In this document: positions 11,201 to 26,200 of the stretch, piece by piece | How positions within the stretch are numbered: the stretch's first letter is position 1 | Layout of the letters: each line of letters begins with the position of its first letter | Assembly (NCBI GenBank): GCA_947623455.1 | Contig: OX392528.1 | Location: forward strand, 55,880,322-55,944,321 | Length of the DNA stretch: 64,000 nucleotides | DNA from: Mimachlamys varia | Lineage: Eukaryota > Mollusca > Bivalvia > Pectinida > Pectinidae | Reading direction: 5' to 3' | Position numbers and translations under genes: made by a program | The notes under the pieces: generated by a model | Seen by the model: the letters and a program-made list of their open reading frames with translations, nothing else | The model's database searches: none | What the model was told of the DNA's origin: nothing

Positions 11201-14200
11201 GCCTTCGGTATCATTCCTCCGAGGAAGAAGAGTCCAGCCAACGGTCCTCCACACGCTCCAAACACTGAAAGTCCCATCTGATGTACACACGAGGGAAATA
11301 ATATAACTTTTGCACTAGTACCAAGTATACTAGCATCGACACAGGGTATTAGATAAGTGGTACTAAGAACTGATACGATTATTAATGAAAAGCCTATATT
11401 ACCACATGCTAATGTCTCGAGGATGACATCGTCACAGATATAAACTTTAAAGGACATATGAATTCCTAATTAACAACAAAATTACGCAATCATTATCGAA
11501 ACGAACATAACTATTCAAATACATGTAATACCACTAAATAGGAAATTCAAAAAGAATACGATACGACAGCTTCGGAATATAAGACCAAAATAGCATTCTT
11601 GTGGCACAATTTGTTGTGTTCTAGATATATCTTGTTTGCTTTGTTACATTCGTCTGTCCCAATAATGATGACAATGTAGCAACAAGATCTGTCGAGTGAC
11701 ATATCCTGAAATATATTATCTTTTTTATCAGTTTTGTCATGGCAAAAGCAACATGACAACATGACAAAAAGTGAGGGTAGATAGAAATGCAAAACCACAG
11801 ACGTCTCAAAGGTCGCAATCAAGATGGCATATCGTTTCTGATTTTTAAAAGTCTTCTGCGAAGAAGGTACACAGCCACTGACAGAGTGACGCAAGCTTGA
11901 ACTCTTATATTCAGTTGACGGTCTGATATCATTCGTTTCTTTCGACAGACAGTGAGGTCATTTTGGCCATTGACAAAAAACATATTTCTTCAGTGTTTGA
12001 GTTTGTACAAGTATCTATATATACGTGTTACCTGGTGGATGGATCCCGACGTAGAGTTTATGGCGTATGCTAAGCCAATGATGATCAACCCGTACGAGAA
12101 CACTGCATTAGAAATATCAAAATAGACAATATGTATTTAATAATATCCTGATATTTATTGAAAATAAATAAGAGAATATCGAAGCGTTTACAAAATCATA
12201 ATCCACACTCAAATTAAACCAGGGGCAAAATATGAACAAAGGAAAGATTTACATGGAGACCCTTGCAAAATTACAAGATAATAAGACCAGGTGTTCCGGA
12301 ACAGTAAGCGTCTTCTGCTTCATCGACGACACCCGCTATGTAAATCTTTGTCAAATCCAGGTAAACATCAAGTTCTCAGAATGAGAACCGAGTATCATTG
12401 TCAATCACAACAAGTAAACACACTAATGAGCATACTCAAAAACGTCCATCTTCATCTCACTTAAAGATACAGAATATTTCTCAATGAGACAAAGATGGCG
12501 ACCATAAAACTTTCCCATAGTCTCATTTTCAAACTCATTTTCAGGATGTTATACTTCTTTCTTTTGTTCATATTTTGACCCTAGTTTTGTAATAGAACGA
12601 GGAAAAGCATCGGGCTGAAGAGCCAAGAGTCGCGCGTTGAAGACCCAGCGACGGCACTAACTTTATCATTTTTCCTCGTCCTATTACAGTTAAATCGATT
12701 TTGAGATCGGAATATAGTTTTGTTGACGCTTTGGTATTCTCAATTTCTTTTTTTTTTAATTTATAAATTAAGAATGTTTTAATTTGACCCCAGATGTGTT
12801 TAATATATAAGATATTAATATTTCAATCATGCATGCTTTATCTATGTATTATGAGTTAAATATTGCATAAGATGTTTGATAAAAAATAAGACTGAGAGTC
12901 AATTGTTTGAACTTTATAACAAACAACACATAGCAATTCAAATGTCAACTCCTTATGGACATGAAATTGAAATCGGAGCTACAACAGGTTCAAACACAAC
13001 ATCTAAGGAAGACTCACCACATAGCTTTGCGGCTAATGTCTTGGACATTACATTTGATTTCTTTAAGCAATTCCCGAGCAGATCTTCAACGGTGTTTGCA
13101 GATAAAGCGTTAATACCAGACGAAAGCGTGCTGAAATAAAATTTTGAAAATGTACCAATGGTTCCCTGAACATATATTTGCCCTTTTTCGTGATTTGGTT
13201 GTCGATATAACGTTCGGATTGTGTTTGTTTCTGATGCCTCAGCCAAACGGAGAGAGTGTTATTGAGTTACTATTGTTTCGAAATAATATATATACAGAAG
13301 ATACTCCATTTAACATTTCAAAGGGGGGGGGGGGCATAAAGAATAATGCTCTCTAAGAATAAAGAGTACAAATTGTAAAATCAAAACATTCTAAATAATT
13401 AAATAAATTGCTTCAATTTTCAAAAATTTTCATTTTTTCTAAATTTAGAATTTTGTTTTAATCTATGTTTTTTAATTCATTTTTCTGATGTCAGAAAATT
13501 GAAGCATACTTGTATTGAACATTTTAGAAATTGATTATACCTATAATGTATACTGTCAGTATCTTATCTAAACACCTTCAATATATATGCACTTTGAAAA
13601 AAAAAGTCATAACATTTATCTTGTAGTTCTATAAGGTGAAATATTAATGATATGGCTTAGTATTTTATTTAGCATAATCCTTGGTATACAATATAATACA
13701 AAATGAGATTTGGAAACAAGCTAGTAGCTTATATTAATCCATTTCCCTCAGAATATTGACTGACTTGAATGGTATAGTGGTCAAATAGCAAACACTGTTT
13801 TCTACTTATAATGAAGAAATTAATAACAAAAAATAAAAAGTAGTTTACAGTAAAGTCAGTTTTGAAAATCATTGAACATTATTGAACACTGGTGGAAAAC
13901 AAATAATTATCAGCAATTTGCTCAAGATACAAAATGTACATGAATATATAATTGTATCAACTATGCTTGTTGGGGATAGTGATAATAGTCAAAATAAAAA
14001 AGTAAACTAAATAAAGGTTGTGTGTAGCTATGCATTTACTCAATCTTTTTAGTATATAATATGAAATTATGTACGGAATCTGTCAGGTCTGGATTACATG
14101 ATAAAAGAATATCTGTGTCCAAATCAAAATCTTTAAGATAAATATAAATCTTTCTCTTTGAATTGTATTTTTTTTTTTTTTTTGCATATGAAAAGAAAGT

Positions 14201-17200
14201 GAAAGTTATCTTCTATATATCCACATGTACAGAAAGGACTCTCCGTTATATTGATATTGATATAGCTTCTCAGATTTCGTATTCACTGGAACAATGTTGT
14301 TCAATGTAAACCGTTGTATCATATCACCAATTTAAATGATGTTTAAACAGTCTTCAAATGTACAACATGTGCTACTCTATCCCTTTTAAGATAAAAAAAT
14401 CATAATAGATAATGTATGATATAGAGGAATGTATTTTTAACGATTTGTATATATTTAAAAAATTTTTTATTAAATTATTAGATCAGCTGCCAGACCTGTT
14501 CCCGTCTCTAGAATGGTATACAGATACTGAAAAAGGTCTAATTATGTTGATCATTTGGATGTCAGATTCTAGAGGGGAGATAAAATAATAGTAAAATTCA
14601 GCAGAGAAAACTCTCCATAGAAACTTAGCGGCTGGTAGCCAGTCTAATCAGCCGCATGCTTGTTACTTTTCATATTAACACCAATTTTCGAATACAAAAT
14701 AATTATAAGTATAGAGTCTTACTGGGATTGACTGCATATTACCCAAGTCTCCCGTTATACTTCCAAGCCAGAATGTATCAAATTCACAAGCAGGCAACTT
14801 AACTGATTAGAAAATATCTAAGGATTAAACAGTCTCGACTACAAACAGTGCATGACGGACACCAACCCGCAAACTGTGTCTGGTTTTGTCCTATATGATC
14901 TTGACTCATCAAATAATACAGTTACCCGAGAGCGCCACTAAACAATAGCTGATGTAAATACCAGTAAAACCGGGGAGGGACAGTAATACATCAAGTCATA
15001 CAAACTGCTGAGAAAGCCACTAAACAATAGCTGATGTAGATACCAGTAAAACCGAGGAGGGACAGTAATACATCAAGTCATACAAACTGCTGAGAAAGCC
15101 ACTAAATCAACAGCTGATGTAGAAACCAGATAAACCGTAAGTTGCCCTATTTAAAGCGATATTAAACTGGAAATGCCTGTGAGACATACATGCCCCCTGT
15201 CCCCATGTGAAATTAGTTCTTCATGTTTATTACATATGCGAAGTGTGATGACTGTCGGATCAGTAGTTATTGTCCATGGGACTGGGCACGACACGACACG
15301 ACACGACACGACACGACACGACGCGACGGGACGGGACTGGACGAACATGGGTAACACTTTTTGCCCCCCCCCACCCATTTCATGGCGGGGGTATAAAAAC
15401 AGCTGATGTAGATACCAGTTTAACCGGGGAGGGACCGTAATACATCAAGTCATACATTTACCTGAGGGCGCCACTAAACAAACAGCTGATGTAGATACCA
15501 GATAAACCGGGGAGGGACCTCATGACATCGAGGGTGAAATATGGCATCAGCTGAAAGTACAAAATACAGTTTCAGCTCCCGGAAAATTAATATATGACTT
15601 AGTTAATTTTGTTTACTTGAACTATAATATATTGTAAACTTTTCCTGATTTGTTTTAAGTTTTAAACTTAGTAGTTAAATGACACTCAGTGAACGCGAAC
15701 AGAATTTTGAAAGGTATAAATGGTACCTGATTAAAGTTGCTGAGGAATCCGACCTGAACTGGATCACATTGTACAGTGTTGTAATACGAGTACAGAAGTA
15801 TTCCCAAATATCCGAGTAATACGTAGTAACAAGTCAAAAGAGGACACAACAGCCAAAACGTCCTGAAAACAGAATGGCCAAACACGTGAGCATAGTTATG
15901 TGATCAGAGGGTCATACGCGAATCAAAACCTAGTTATTATACGATATTATTGTTTTTGTTAATTTTATTGTCATGCAATATGTTTTGCGATCATAATTTT
16001 GTTGCCAAACGTTATAGTCTGCAATTCAGGCCTAATTGTCAGATGTTATTGTCACTGACATGTATCAGGACTCAGTTTTGTAATCAGGTCCACGTTTTAT
16101 GCTATGGTCTGTTATCCGGGAAAAACCCCGCAAAAGGTCAACAAATTTATAATCCGAACTAGGGGCAAAATATGAAATAAGAAAGATTGACATGGAGACC
16201 CTTGTAAAAGTATAAGATCAATGTGTTCAGGAAGAGTAAGCGCCTTCTGCTTCATCGACGACACCCTCCTTATAAAGTTTACACATCCAAGTAAACATCA
16301 TGTCCTCAAAGTGAGAACTGAGTCATCATTCTCAATCACAACAAGTAAGCACACCAATGAGCATTCTCAAAAACGTCAATCTTTATGTAACACAAGGATA
16401 AAAATATTTCTCAATGAGATAAAGATGGCGACTATCAAACTTGCTCATTGTTCTCATCAACCTGCATCTCTTAAATCCCTGTATAGTAAGTTTGTGTGTC
16501 AGTAGTCGACATCTCTCATGAAAAATTTCGATATTTAGCCTTATTTTAAGCATAAGAATAACAATCAACTGCGGCTTATAAACACTGTATGTTGGGATGT
16601 TACCATCAAGTAAGGGAAAGAAAGTTCACGATCGGTCGGATTCCAGGACTTAGTAGTCATACAGATGGGGCTTTCAGGGAATCTTGCTGATTGTAGAATC
16701 TTTTTATTGAATTTTAACTAAAAGCATTACAAAAACTGTAGGGAAGTGTTAATTAATTATTACAACTACATAAAAGGTAAGATTCAAAGGAAATCTTAGA
16801 ATTGTTATGGATTAGTTATATAATTATACAAATGACACAAACCATCTAGCAGCCTTGAGACTTCGGAGGGACGAGATCCTCTGTACACTTGATTGGTTAC
16901 ACCAGTTTGGCAGTAAAGAGAACGGTAGGCCTATCCACAAACCCCAGATCGTGTGACGGGTTCTAGGGTCTGGATCAAAGCTGTAAATATAAATGTTTAA
17001 TTACAGGAAAATAAGACATAAACCTCCAGCGCGGTTCATGCTATTTTCCTGTAATGCAGTGGGCGTTCAAATCGCCTATAACTCAAAACAGAATGCAGTT
17101 TAATGCTTAAATGTTACAACAAATTTCACAATTAAAATGTAAAACATATACTTAAAAAACTCGAGTCTTTTCCCCTCTTGTGCGATCCCGAAGATGGAAG

Positions 17201-20200
17201 AATTTGTTTCCACCAAGATGCTGCCCTAAAGAGAGAACCAAATAGATATATTGCATTGATACTTTGATACATCTGATTAAGTGTTCATACAAAACCGTTT
17301 TTTCAGTTGTTTACAGTTATGTTCTTTCTGGCTTTACTTCATGTTTATAGAATTCTTTACCTCAAAAATATGCAGTCCACATCGTTAACATTGTTTCAGA
17401 CCAGAATTGTTACAGATTATTTTAATGTTACAGTAAATTAATTAATACTGATGAAAATTTGGAACAAATCATACTCAGGTTTAGATATTACCTTAATGGT
17501 TACCGCTGCCAGACCGATAAAAATCATCACAAACTGGAACACGTCTGTCCAGACAACGCTTTTGATTCCTCCCTAAAACAGCAAAATCCATTTACCTGAA
17601 TCGAACAATTCTGAAACGTTTCTAGTAAAATAAAAAGTACGTTAACAATTCCTTCCCACAAACGTTATAAAATGTATTCCTTTCAAAAAACTACAAATTG
17701 TACTGTTAAATATTTGAACGCAAACATTCTGAAATAAATAAAAATCAATTTCACTTTTAAAGATCTTATTGGTGTTCGATTTTATCTACGTGTTCTCTAT
17801 GAGAAAGCAAACTCTGAGTTCACATAATGATAACCATACTTACTATTGCTGTGTATATGGTGCCTACAAGCCCCATAACAACGATAGACAGCCACAGAGG
17901 TATCCCAGCAACTACGACAGAAAACAGTAGTTTCCGATTGATGTCAAAATTGCTCCATTTAACAGCCAATAAACAGCTGAGATCATTTAAGGACGGCCTC
18001 CCGCTGTGCGGGATGTGATTGTGTGATGGATGTGTATTTTGGAGACTGTGGTATGATCACAAATTGGTTACATCCATATTGACCATGAAGCCCGCTAGCT
18101 TCATGGTCAATATGGATGTAACCAATTTGCATTCAATTAAAAAAAAAATAAAATACACCGTTCAAACCACATAATAACATTTTTACATTTACACATTCGG
18201 CAAAACCCGAAGCGAAAATCAAGCCAAATAACTTTTTATTATTATAAATTTAGTTAAGATTAAATGGTATCAGCAGTATCAAAGATGAATTCTTACGCGG
18301 TAACCTGTACGACAGCAGTTGAAACAGGGTATTTGTAAACACGCGTCCATTTTGAACTGTCTTCTAACTTCGGCTTGTTGTTGAAGTGGGTCCCAACTGA
18401 TTTATTTTCAATTCTTTAGATTTTTCTGTCAAGAGTTTCTTGTTAGTTACCGCTAAGGTTTACTTCGTTTTAGGCTTATTTTTGCATGGTTATCAACTGA
18501 TTTTTTTTCAGAATTTTCAGAATTACAAAATAATTCCTGAAGTTACGTATATTGGGCCTTTAACAAAAAAAAAATGATTAGTCATTCTTGAAAAATATTC
18601 TAATTACATTCGTTCGTGTTTGTGTCGTCCTTGAAATGACATTGGAGACGCTGCCCTGATGTGAATAAAATTGGCGACAATACTTAACCGTAGTCTTTTG
18701 AGCGTTTGACACAGGGGCGCTCTCCATGTTATCCGAAGCGGTGTAACAAGACTTGCATTTGGCAAGATTAATATATTACGTCACAAATTATATATAAGGA
18801 TTGTACCTCATTTTGACTGCGTATACGGTAGTATGCCCGCAGTTGGCAACGAACATATTCTATGGTGCGCGTTAGAATATGTTCGTTGCCAACTGCGGGC
18901 ATACTACCGTATACGCAGTCAAAATGAGGTACAATCCTGATTTTTACACCATTATTAATTTTCAAGTGCTATACGAAGAAAAAGGCATTCGAAGCAAGTT
19001 GCTTAGATGGAAACTACGATGGCCGTGGTTGCTAAGATAACATAGTCCCATTGGATTCAATCAATATATTGGTAGATTTAGAAAATACACTGTGAACAAC
19101 ACTATTTTTCTTCATAACATCATATGTAAATTTGGTATTAAATAATATTTCTAGCAAGTCAAATTTATTTCTTTATTTATAACGGTCGTTATGTACACGC
19201 TTTGACACAGTGATCTGGTTGTGACGCGGTCCGACGTCAGACGTCACAACTGCAGGGCGCCGCCATGTTTACGTTACCGTCAAATAATTTCGAATGCGCA
19301 TCATTTGGAATCAAAAGTTTGCTAGAAACTATTTATTTTTTAAACAAAAGAAATTTATTCCATATATGTTCCATGTTTCAAAATCTTGTTGGAACCAAAC
19401 AATGGCCGACAGCAAATACTTATTTTTCTGAAGCGTGAACGACGCCATATTTGAACAAATATCGATCCGCCGAGCCTTTTTTCACTGCGTATACGGTAAT
19501 ATATTCGCAGTCAGAGTTTACTAAGCACAAGAAATGAAAGGTGTAAATATATGGGAATGTTTGTATTCATATTGTATTTATAGTCTGGTGTTTGTTGTTT
19601 TCAGTTGGTATATTCATATAGAGAAGAAACAATCAGAATGTAAACAAATGTTTGTCGATAAATTAAACAGAGTGTTGCATGAAATCAAACATATAAGTAC
19701 ACTGATATCTTAGGGATCTTATTACAACTATACAAACATTCTAATGTGTATAGCTTCACGTTTCATTTGAGAGCCCCTCATATTCTAAAATGATTTTTCA
19801 TAGTATTACTGACACAAATGATATAGACGAAAATGCAACGAAACACATTCAATCGAAAACTGGAATGACAAATCGAATTCTACATACCAATTTGAAGCGC
19901 CAACCCTGGTGCGTACAGCGTCACTCCCATATAGGCAATCTGTTGGACAGTAAATTCAAATTTAAATACATAATCCCGTTACTGGTTTATGATCAGATAC
20001 GAACAGAATATAGTCTGTTATCGGAGCAAAAAGTCAATGTTCTTCTTGAACATGAGGATATTAATATGCTTCCTTGAATCTGTATCATGCATGTCTGATT
20101 GGCGGACCAAAACCTTGATATATCTTATTATTGTCCCTTATCTATGAATTTGCCTCATCCCTTCCCTTGCAAAATATATACAAATATACACAGATGCTTT

Positions 20201-23200
20201 TAAAGAGGCAACTTAGTGAAGTTTGTTTACTTTTCCATACTATCGCCTGATATTGTATAAAATAAAATTGAAGGTCTGTAATCCTTGTGAACTACTCATA
20301 CCGATATTTTGACGAAAGGCGATGCTTTCCGTTTTTTTTGTGTTTTGTTTAGATTGATTATAAAGAAATCCTTAATCGTCTAACAAGACAAATAATACAT
20401 ATAAGAGAACTATGTTTACAAACATATCTGAGCTTTTTTTAACTTTTACTGGCATATGCCGACCTGTCTCGTGGAGGTAAATACATGACTTCCGAAGTGA
20501 CGAGTTATCAAAACTGGTAAAGCAAGATGATCACACTTATCTCAGTTGGTTTAAAGTACATTATGAATTCCTGTATCCATAGCACTTTCTTCGCGTTCCC
20601 TCTAAAGCTGAAATTCGTGACGAGTTTAGTTTTACGCAACAATATTTAACCGTATTATATCGGCGAACAAACGTGTCGAGGTAATGAAATGGGCCCATTT
20701 ATATGCGAGCTCTCAATAATATCCGTTTCTGGCTGATTTGAAATATAACAAATCAATTTCTCTTAGGTTCTAGTAATCCTAACGTCTATCATAATTGTTC
20801 ACAACCTATATCGTATTTCAACATCCATAGAAAGAAGTATTTGTGAAATCAAACATACCGTGTTACATTTGTTTACATGCAAATCATTCACACTCTACAC
20901 GTGTTTGTGCCAGAGGGCGCGATTTTCGTGCTATAGTTAACGTTGCTATATTTGACACGGGCTTTCCCAAAAAATAAATAGACCACACTGGACATTGGCT
21001 ACATAATATCTAATTCTCAAATACGGATTATTTTGTCTGAATGTATGTATTTTTTATTCTTTGACTGGTTGAATTACAAAAAAAAACTGTATTGCCTATT
21101 TAATCAAGGCATTGATTCGTGATGAATGCAACAATCATGAATGTCTAAATGTCTGAATTCCTGAATTGCTTTATACGTACCGTCTGGAGCATCCCAATCA
21201 TTGTACCTAAGATACGGACGGCTTTTGACTGAAAACGGAGTTGAAGATACTGCAACAATAAAACATTACTTGAGAGTGAAAATATTTATATAAAATATAA
21301 ACTTTACACGAGAATACCCTAACCTCTATACCATATACGTACATTGTACATATCACCAATGTAACTGCTGTATATAAATCTTGTTCATTTACCAACAGAC
21401 AGAAACCACCCCTTATATCATCAGTTTATATACAATTTATCTTTACACTTTATCATAAGTTCGGGACCACCAATATCGGTCTAAATTGGGTTTTACTTTG
21501 CTGTATGTAAGAAATATATTACATGCCAACTCAACAGGATAGACAGAAATGTTTTTTTTGTTTTTCATGAAACTATACACAGTCGGCAGTAAAAGAAGGT
21601 CGATGAACAGTACAGCACTCCTACAGTTGCCATACCTCTGACTGAAACTATTTCAAGGCGATTATTTTTTGCAAATTTTTATCAACCGCGAAAAACGCAA
21701 AAATTATTCGCACGCGAAAATAAGTAGGTTTACTCTATTCATTTTGTCACACATATACGCACTCGGCAAGGGCATACATAAAGCTCTTATTGAAACATTT
21801 GGGACATGCTCTACTTAGCAAACTCATATAATGCACCCAGTTTCAAGACTATAGAAGAAATTTAACGCTGTGAATATTTCTTTTTCATAGTCAGCAAATA
21901 ATAAGCAACCTTAACTACCAACTCGTTTTCTATCCAAGTCTATAATAGAAGGTTCACAAATCGACCTTTAAAATCTGCATTTCTTTTTGCTTATTTCGTG
22001 TTATAAAATCCGCTACTCGATATTAGATACAGCCTGTCTATGACAGCTATCAGTAGATATTAACATTCTGTATTGCATATACCCATATGCCGTTAGTAAC
22101 CCAATTGTATTCACAAACTCTATACTACAATGTACAGTGATGAGGTCAGTGTATGAATACAGGAGTCGCACCACGCTTTACAAATTAATATCAATGCGCG
22201 ATATCATATATTCCCTATGAATAGCAAAGAGCAAAAGATTATAGAAGCACTTTAATGACGAAATTACACAAATTGTGACTAAAATGGAATTTGATTTGTG
22301 CAAAAACAATTTTATGTGTCTTTTTATGGCGGAACGAGGGAATAAATAATTCTTTCTGAAAGTATGGCTGTTCCCATGTTTGAACTTGATGACGTCAGTG
22401 GTGAAATGGTAAACAGGAAATTTAAATGCAACATTAACTGCAGTTAAAAAAAGTATGAAGGTAAATATAAGCATTGAACTGTAGCCAAATGGTAGTATAC
22501 AGTCGATATGGATACAATTTGATTGACAGATGAACATTTATGTCGCCAGTCCAGTGCATAAATGTTTATATTTGATATCGCATATTACGTTTTAATGGTA
22601 CTTCAGTGCTGTACACATCAAATCATTCTGTATAGTGCAGAAGGATACTGAAACCCTGGAGGAAAACATTTTTATTGTAGTATCTAAAAGATATGTTTCT
22701 TTAAAACAAATTAACGATACAAGAGGAGATAATGCTGTCGGTAACCTGTTATTGTGATTGCTTTTTAACGATCTAATACACTTATTACTATTGGCGATCT
22801 TGTCACAGATGTTCACGCAACATATATCTCTGAACCTCATGTTAAATTATGGAATTGTAATTAAGATGGCGACCATAAAACAAGCTTATAGTCTTCATCA
22901 ACCTGCATCTTATGATTATTTATCATGGCCATATGCTAATACTTTAATTCTTATTCGAGTTGGATTCGATACAATTACCAAATGCAACTGTTTCATTTGC
23001 TGGTTACAAACCAAACTTATAACGTTCAATTAACAAACTAGTATAAGTTCATGGTTTCTCTTTTTCCTTCCTTATGTCTTCTTTTGCACAACCTCATTTT
23101 TGACCGTTAGTTGAGCGTTTGCCCCTGTGAGGAAGAATATGAGCTCTGTCCTCAGGCCGAGACATACAGGCCCCGGAATCTCGAAACTTCTTAATTCTCA

Positions 23201-26200
23201 ATTCTTAACTCTCCATTTTTAAGCTAAGTATGTACTAAGCTGAGAAGTTCTCAAAATGGTGTATCTCGAAGACATTCTTAAATATTTGAGAACGTTCTTA
23301 ACTAAGAATGTGTTTGTTGATACATAAGAGACCCTGGCTGGAACTCTTTAATGAAAAAGTGTAATAGGTAGATATTCCCGCACATTCTTAACTTTGTTGA
23401 GTTTTTTTTTGTGGAAATTGAAAAAGCATGGATGATACAAGTTTCATTGTTACATCTGATTTAATGCTTAAATGCAAATAATAAAGAAAACAAATTAAAT
23501 ATTATCCTGAAAAGTATCATTTAATATTCTAGAGCTTACAAGTAAGTTTCGCTTGACCTTTCATTTGTTTATATGAAGAATTAGATTCAATAAAGCAACA
23601 TTATCATATTATAAATATAAAACTTCAGGAACAGCTACATGAGTTTACAGTTTATCTACTTACAGTAACATTTGACTTTGTTTGAGGTATTGTACTGTAC
23701 ATGTACCGAAATTTAGAAGCTGAACAAACTACATCTAATCTGTTCAGATAAATAAATAATTAGATTGCTATCTAAGTCCGTGATGAATTAGACCATAACA
23801 GTCAGGATAGTATGGTCAAAATGCTAGCTCTCCATTATTACCGTTTTGAACGCATAGAGCACAGATATTTTATAGGATGAAAAAAACAAAGAATGAATGA
23901 AAACAATAAATGTGAAAGAAAAGTCAAACTGGACTGATAGCACCAAACAAGGTATTTAATTAATGATGGTTGATTAAATAAACCTGACCTCTATTCCCAT
24001 GCTAGGAAAACAGGCCAGCTAGGTCTAACGTGGATGGACATCTCAAGTACACGAAGATCTATCTAATGTCACGCTACCACCCTATTGGTACAATTTTGAC
24101 AGTTTTTCAGTGATATCTACAAATTAAGATATTGTATCTGACAAGTTTCTTTTTTTTTGACAAAGACTACGTATGCTGGTTCATTTTCAGAAAAAAAATT
24201 ATCTTATGTTATTTTGTTCTGAAAATAGAACACAAAGCTTTCACCGAGATTTTGTCAGTTTTTCATGATTAGCCGTGATTAGACCTATTTCCCAATTTGG
24301 TACACCATATCACAGGTTATGGAATTTGTTTTCATTTTGACTAATAAATACACCTATTGCAACAAAACATTCTGCTGTTTTAAACACTATACTGATCTAC
24401 AGTAATACGTACATATCCACTGGTATACTATTTGGTTTTAAGGACAAGAAATCAACATTTAAACATGCTTAAAATGACCCCCCCCTTCAAAATTCGCCAA
24501 AATGTTGTCGACGCATGGTATTTTTACTGGTTTTCTGATATGTTGACTTTGATGTCATCATGCAGTTGTAAATTGTTCCAAAAAGCAAAAATACTTGGTG
24601 ATATTGCTGAAAAATATCATTTTTTGTTGTAGTGTCAAAGGAAAGCGTTAAAATTTCACATCCAAAGCATTTTCCGACCATTTTATGACCGTGTAACAAA
24701 TGGGATGGCGTACCAATGTTGTGTTAGCATGGCGTTAGGCCTAGTAACACCCTAGGAATAACAGCCTGCTAGCTAGCTAGGAAAATAACGGTGTTGTTTT
24801 CACAATAATACTTATCCGAAATTATTCAATTCATTCTTAAATATGTCATAATATTCCACATTTTCTATAAAATATAACTTTTAAGAGATTTCTAAGCGTC
24901 TGGACATCGATATCGACTTATAATTATGTCACTTAAAAGCAGTCAATTAAACAGGTGCGACGGGGAGCGCCGACGGCCGAATTGGCATTTCTTTAAGACA
25001 TATTATGACTTATTTGGCTTTCTGGAGTATGTAAAGTTTTATTTTCCAACTCAAACTTTATTCGTTATCAGTTCAACTCGGATGTTTGTGAACCTGTGAG
25101 TTACTGCCGATGATTAGTATATACAGGTGCGACTGGGACCGCCGACGACCGAATTGGCGAGACATAAAAAAAAACATAAATCTTCAGTGATTTTAGCATT
25201 TCTACTTTTATTAAAACATAATCTTACATAATAATAATAATTAGCTCGTGTTTGGACCAAATTCCAAATGAAATACATTTTCTGAAGGCGAATGTGATTC
25301 TAAGAACAAAAATCAAGGTCTCGGTTGTGTTAAATAACCAGAAAGTACCTTAAAACGGCATTTTCCGCTAAATTTGGCCCATTTCTGCTCAATTTCGCTG
25401 CCGCCATTCGACTAATTATAGGAATCTCAACATGGTACGAAATCAAACATTTTCTACATTTTTTAAAACCTTAATTGTTTGGACTATTAAACAACAACAT
25501 ATTTTATTCACATCAGGATTTATTCTTTAACATACTGATGCTTTAGTTATATTTTTATTATCGTTTTCAATATTGAAAAAACATTTCTTATTATTTTTTT
25601 GCGAATCGGCACTGAACGCGGGAACAAGTAATGGTGACGTATTTCGGAAAAGTCACGTGATTGCTCGTATAAAAATAGAACCGGAAGCACATGTCATATC
25701 AGGTAGCCGCGGTAAACATGGCAGCCAGACGAAACCAGAGTCGCATCAGGCTCAAAGGAAGACTAGCCAACTCGGAACAGATGCATCGGATCAACAAAAA
25801 GAAACCCATCAAAGAAGACCAAGACCATGGTTTGACGAACGAAGCGATGTGTGGTTGCATTGAGTTGACAGTACTTTTCGGGAAAACAAACTGCAAAAGT
25901 TTTGTTGGCGAGATAATTTACGGTAGGCCTACACAATGTGAGTAAATATTAATTTACGGTAGGCCTACACAATGTATACCAATGCAAGTTACCATTACGT
26001 ACATAACATGTCCGTGCAGTGTGTGTCAGTAGCTTGGATCCCGCAGGCTAGTGTATCTACATGTAGGTAGGTAGGCCTAACAAACTAATGATAATATACA
26101 AATGTAACAATACTTAAATAATATGTAAACGGATTATCCGTGATGGAGAGCGCAGTTATAGGCCTACATGTACCACAGGGACCTGAAAATTTGTTACTGC

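Noticed and set aside
12876..13356. Plus-strand open frames
   Set aside because: They are antisense to exon 10 of gene B, whose minus-strand frame is conserved with gene C.
15151..15406. Overlapping frames with TTRHDTTRHD / VVSCRVVSC
   Set aside because: Produced by the ACGAC microsatellite.
22178..22537. 119-aa minus-strand frame
   Set aside because: Lies in intron 1 of gene B, with AT-rich composition and no domain or conserved neighbour.
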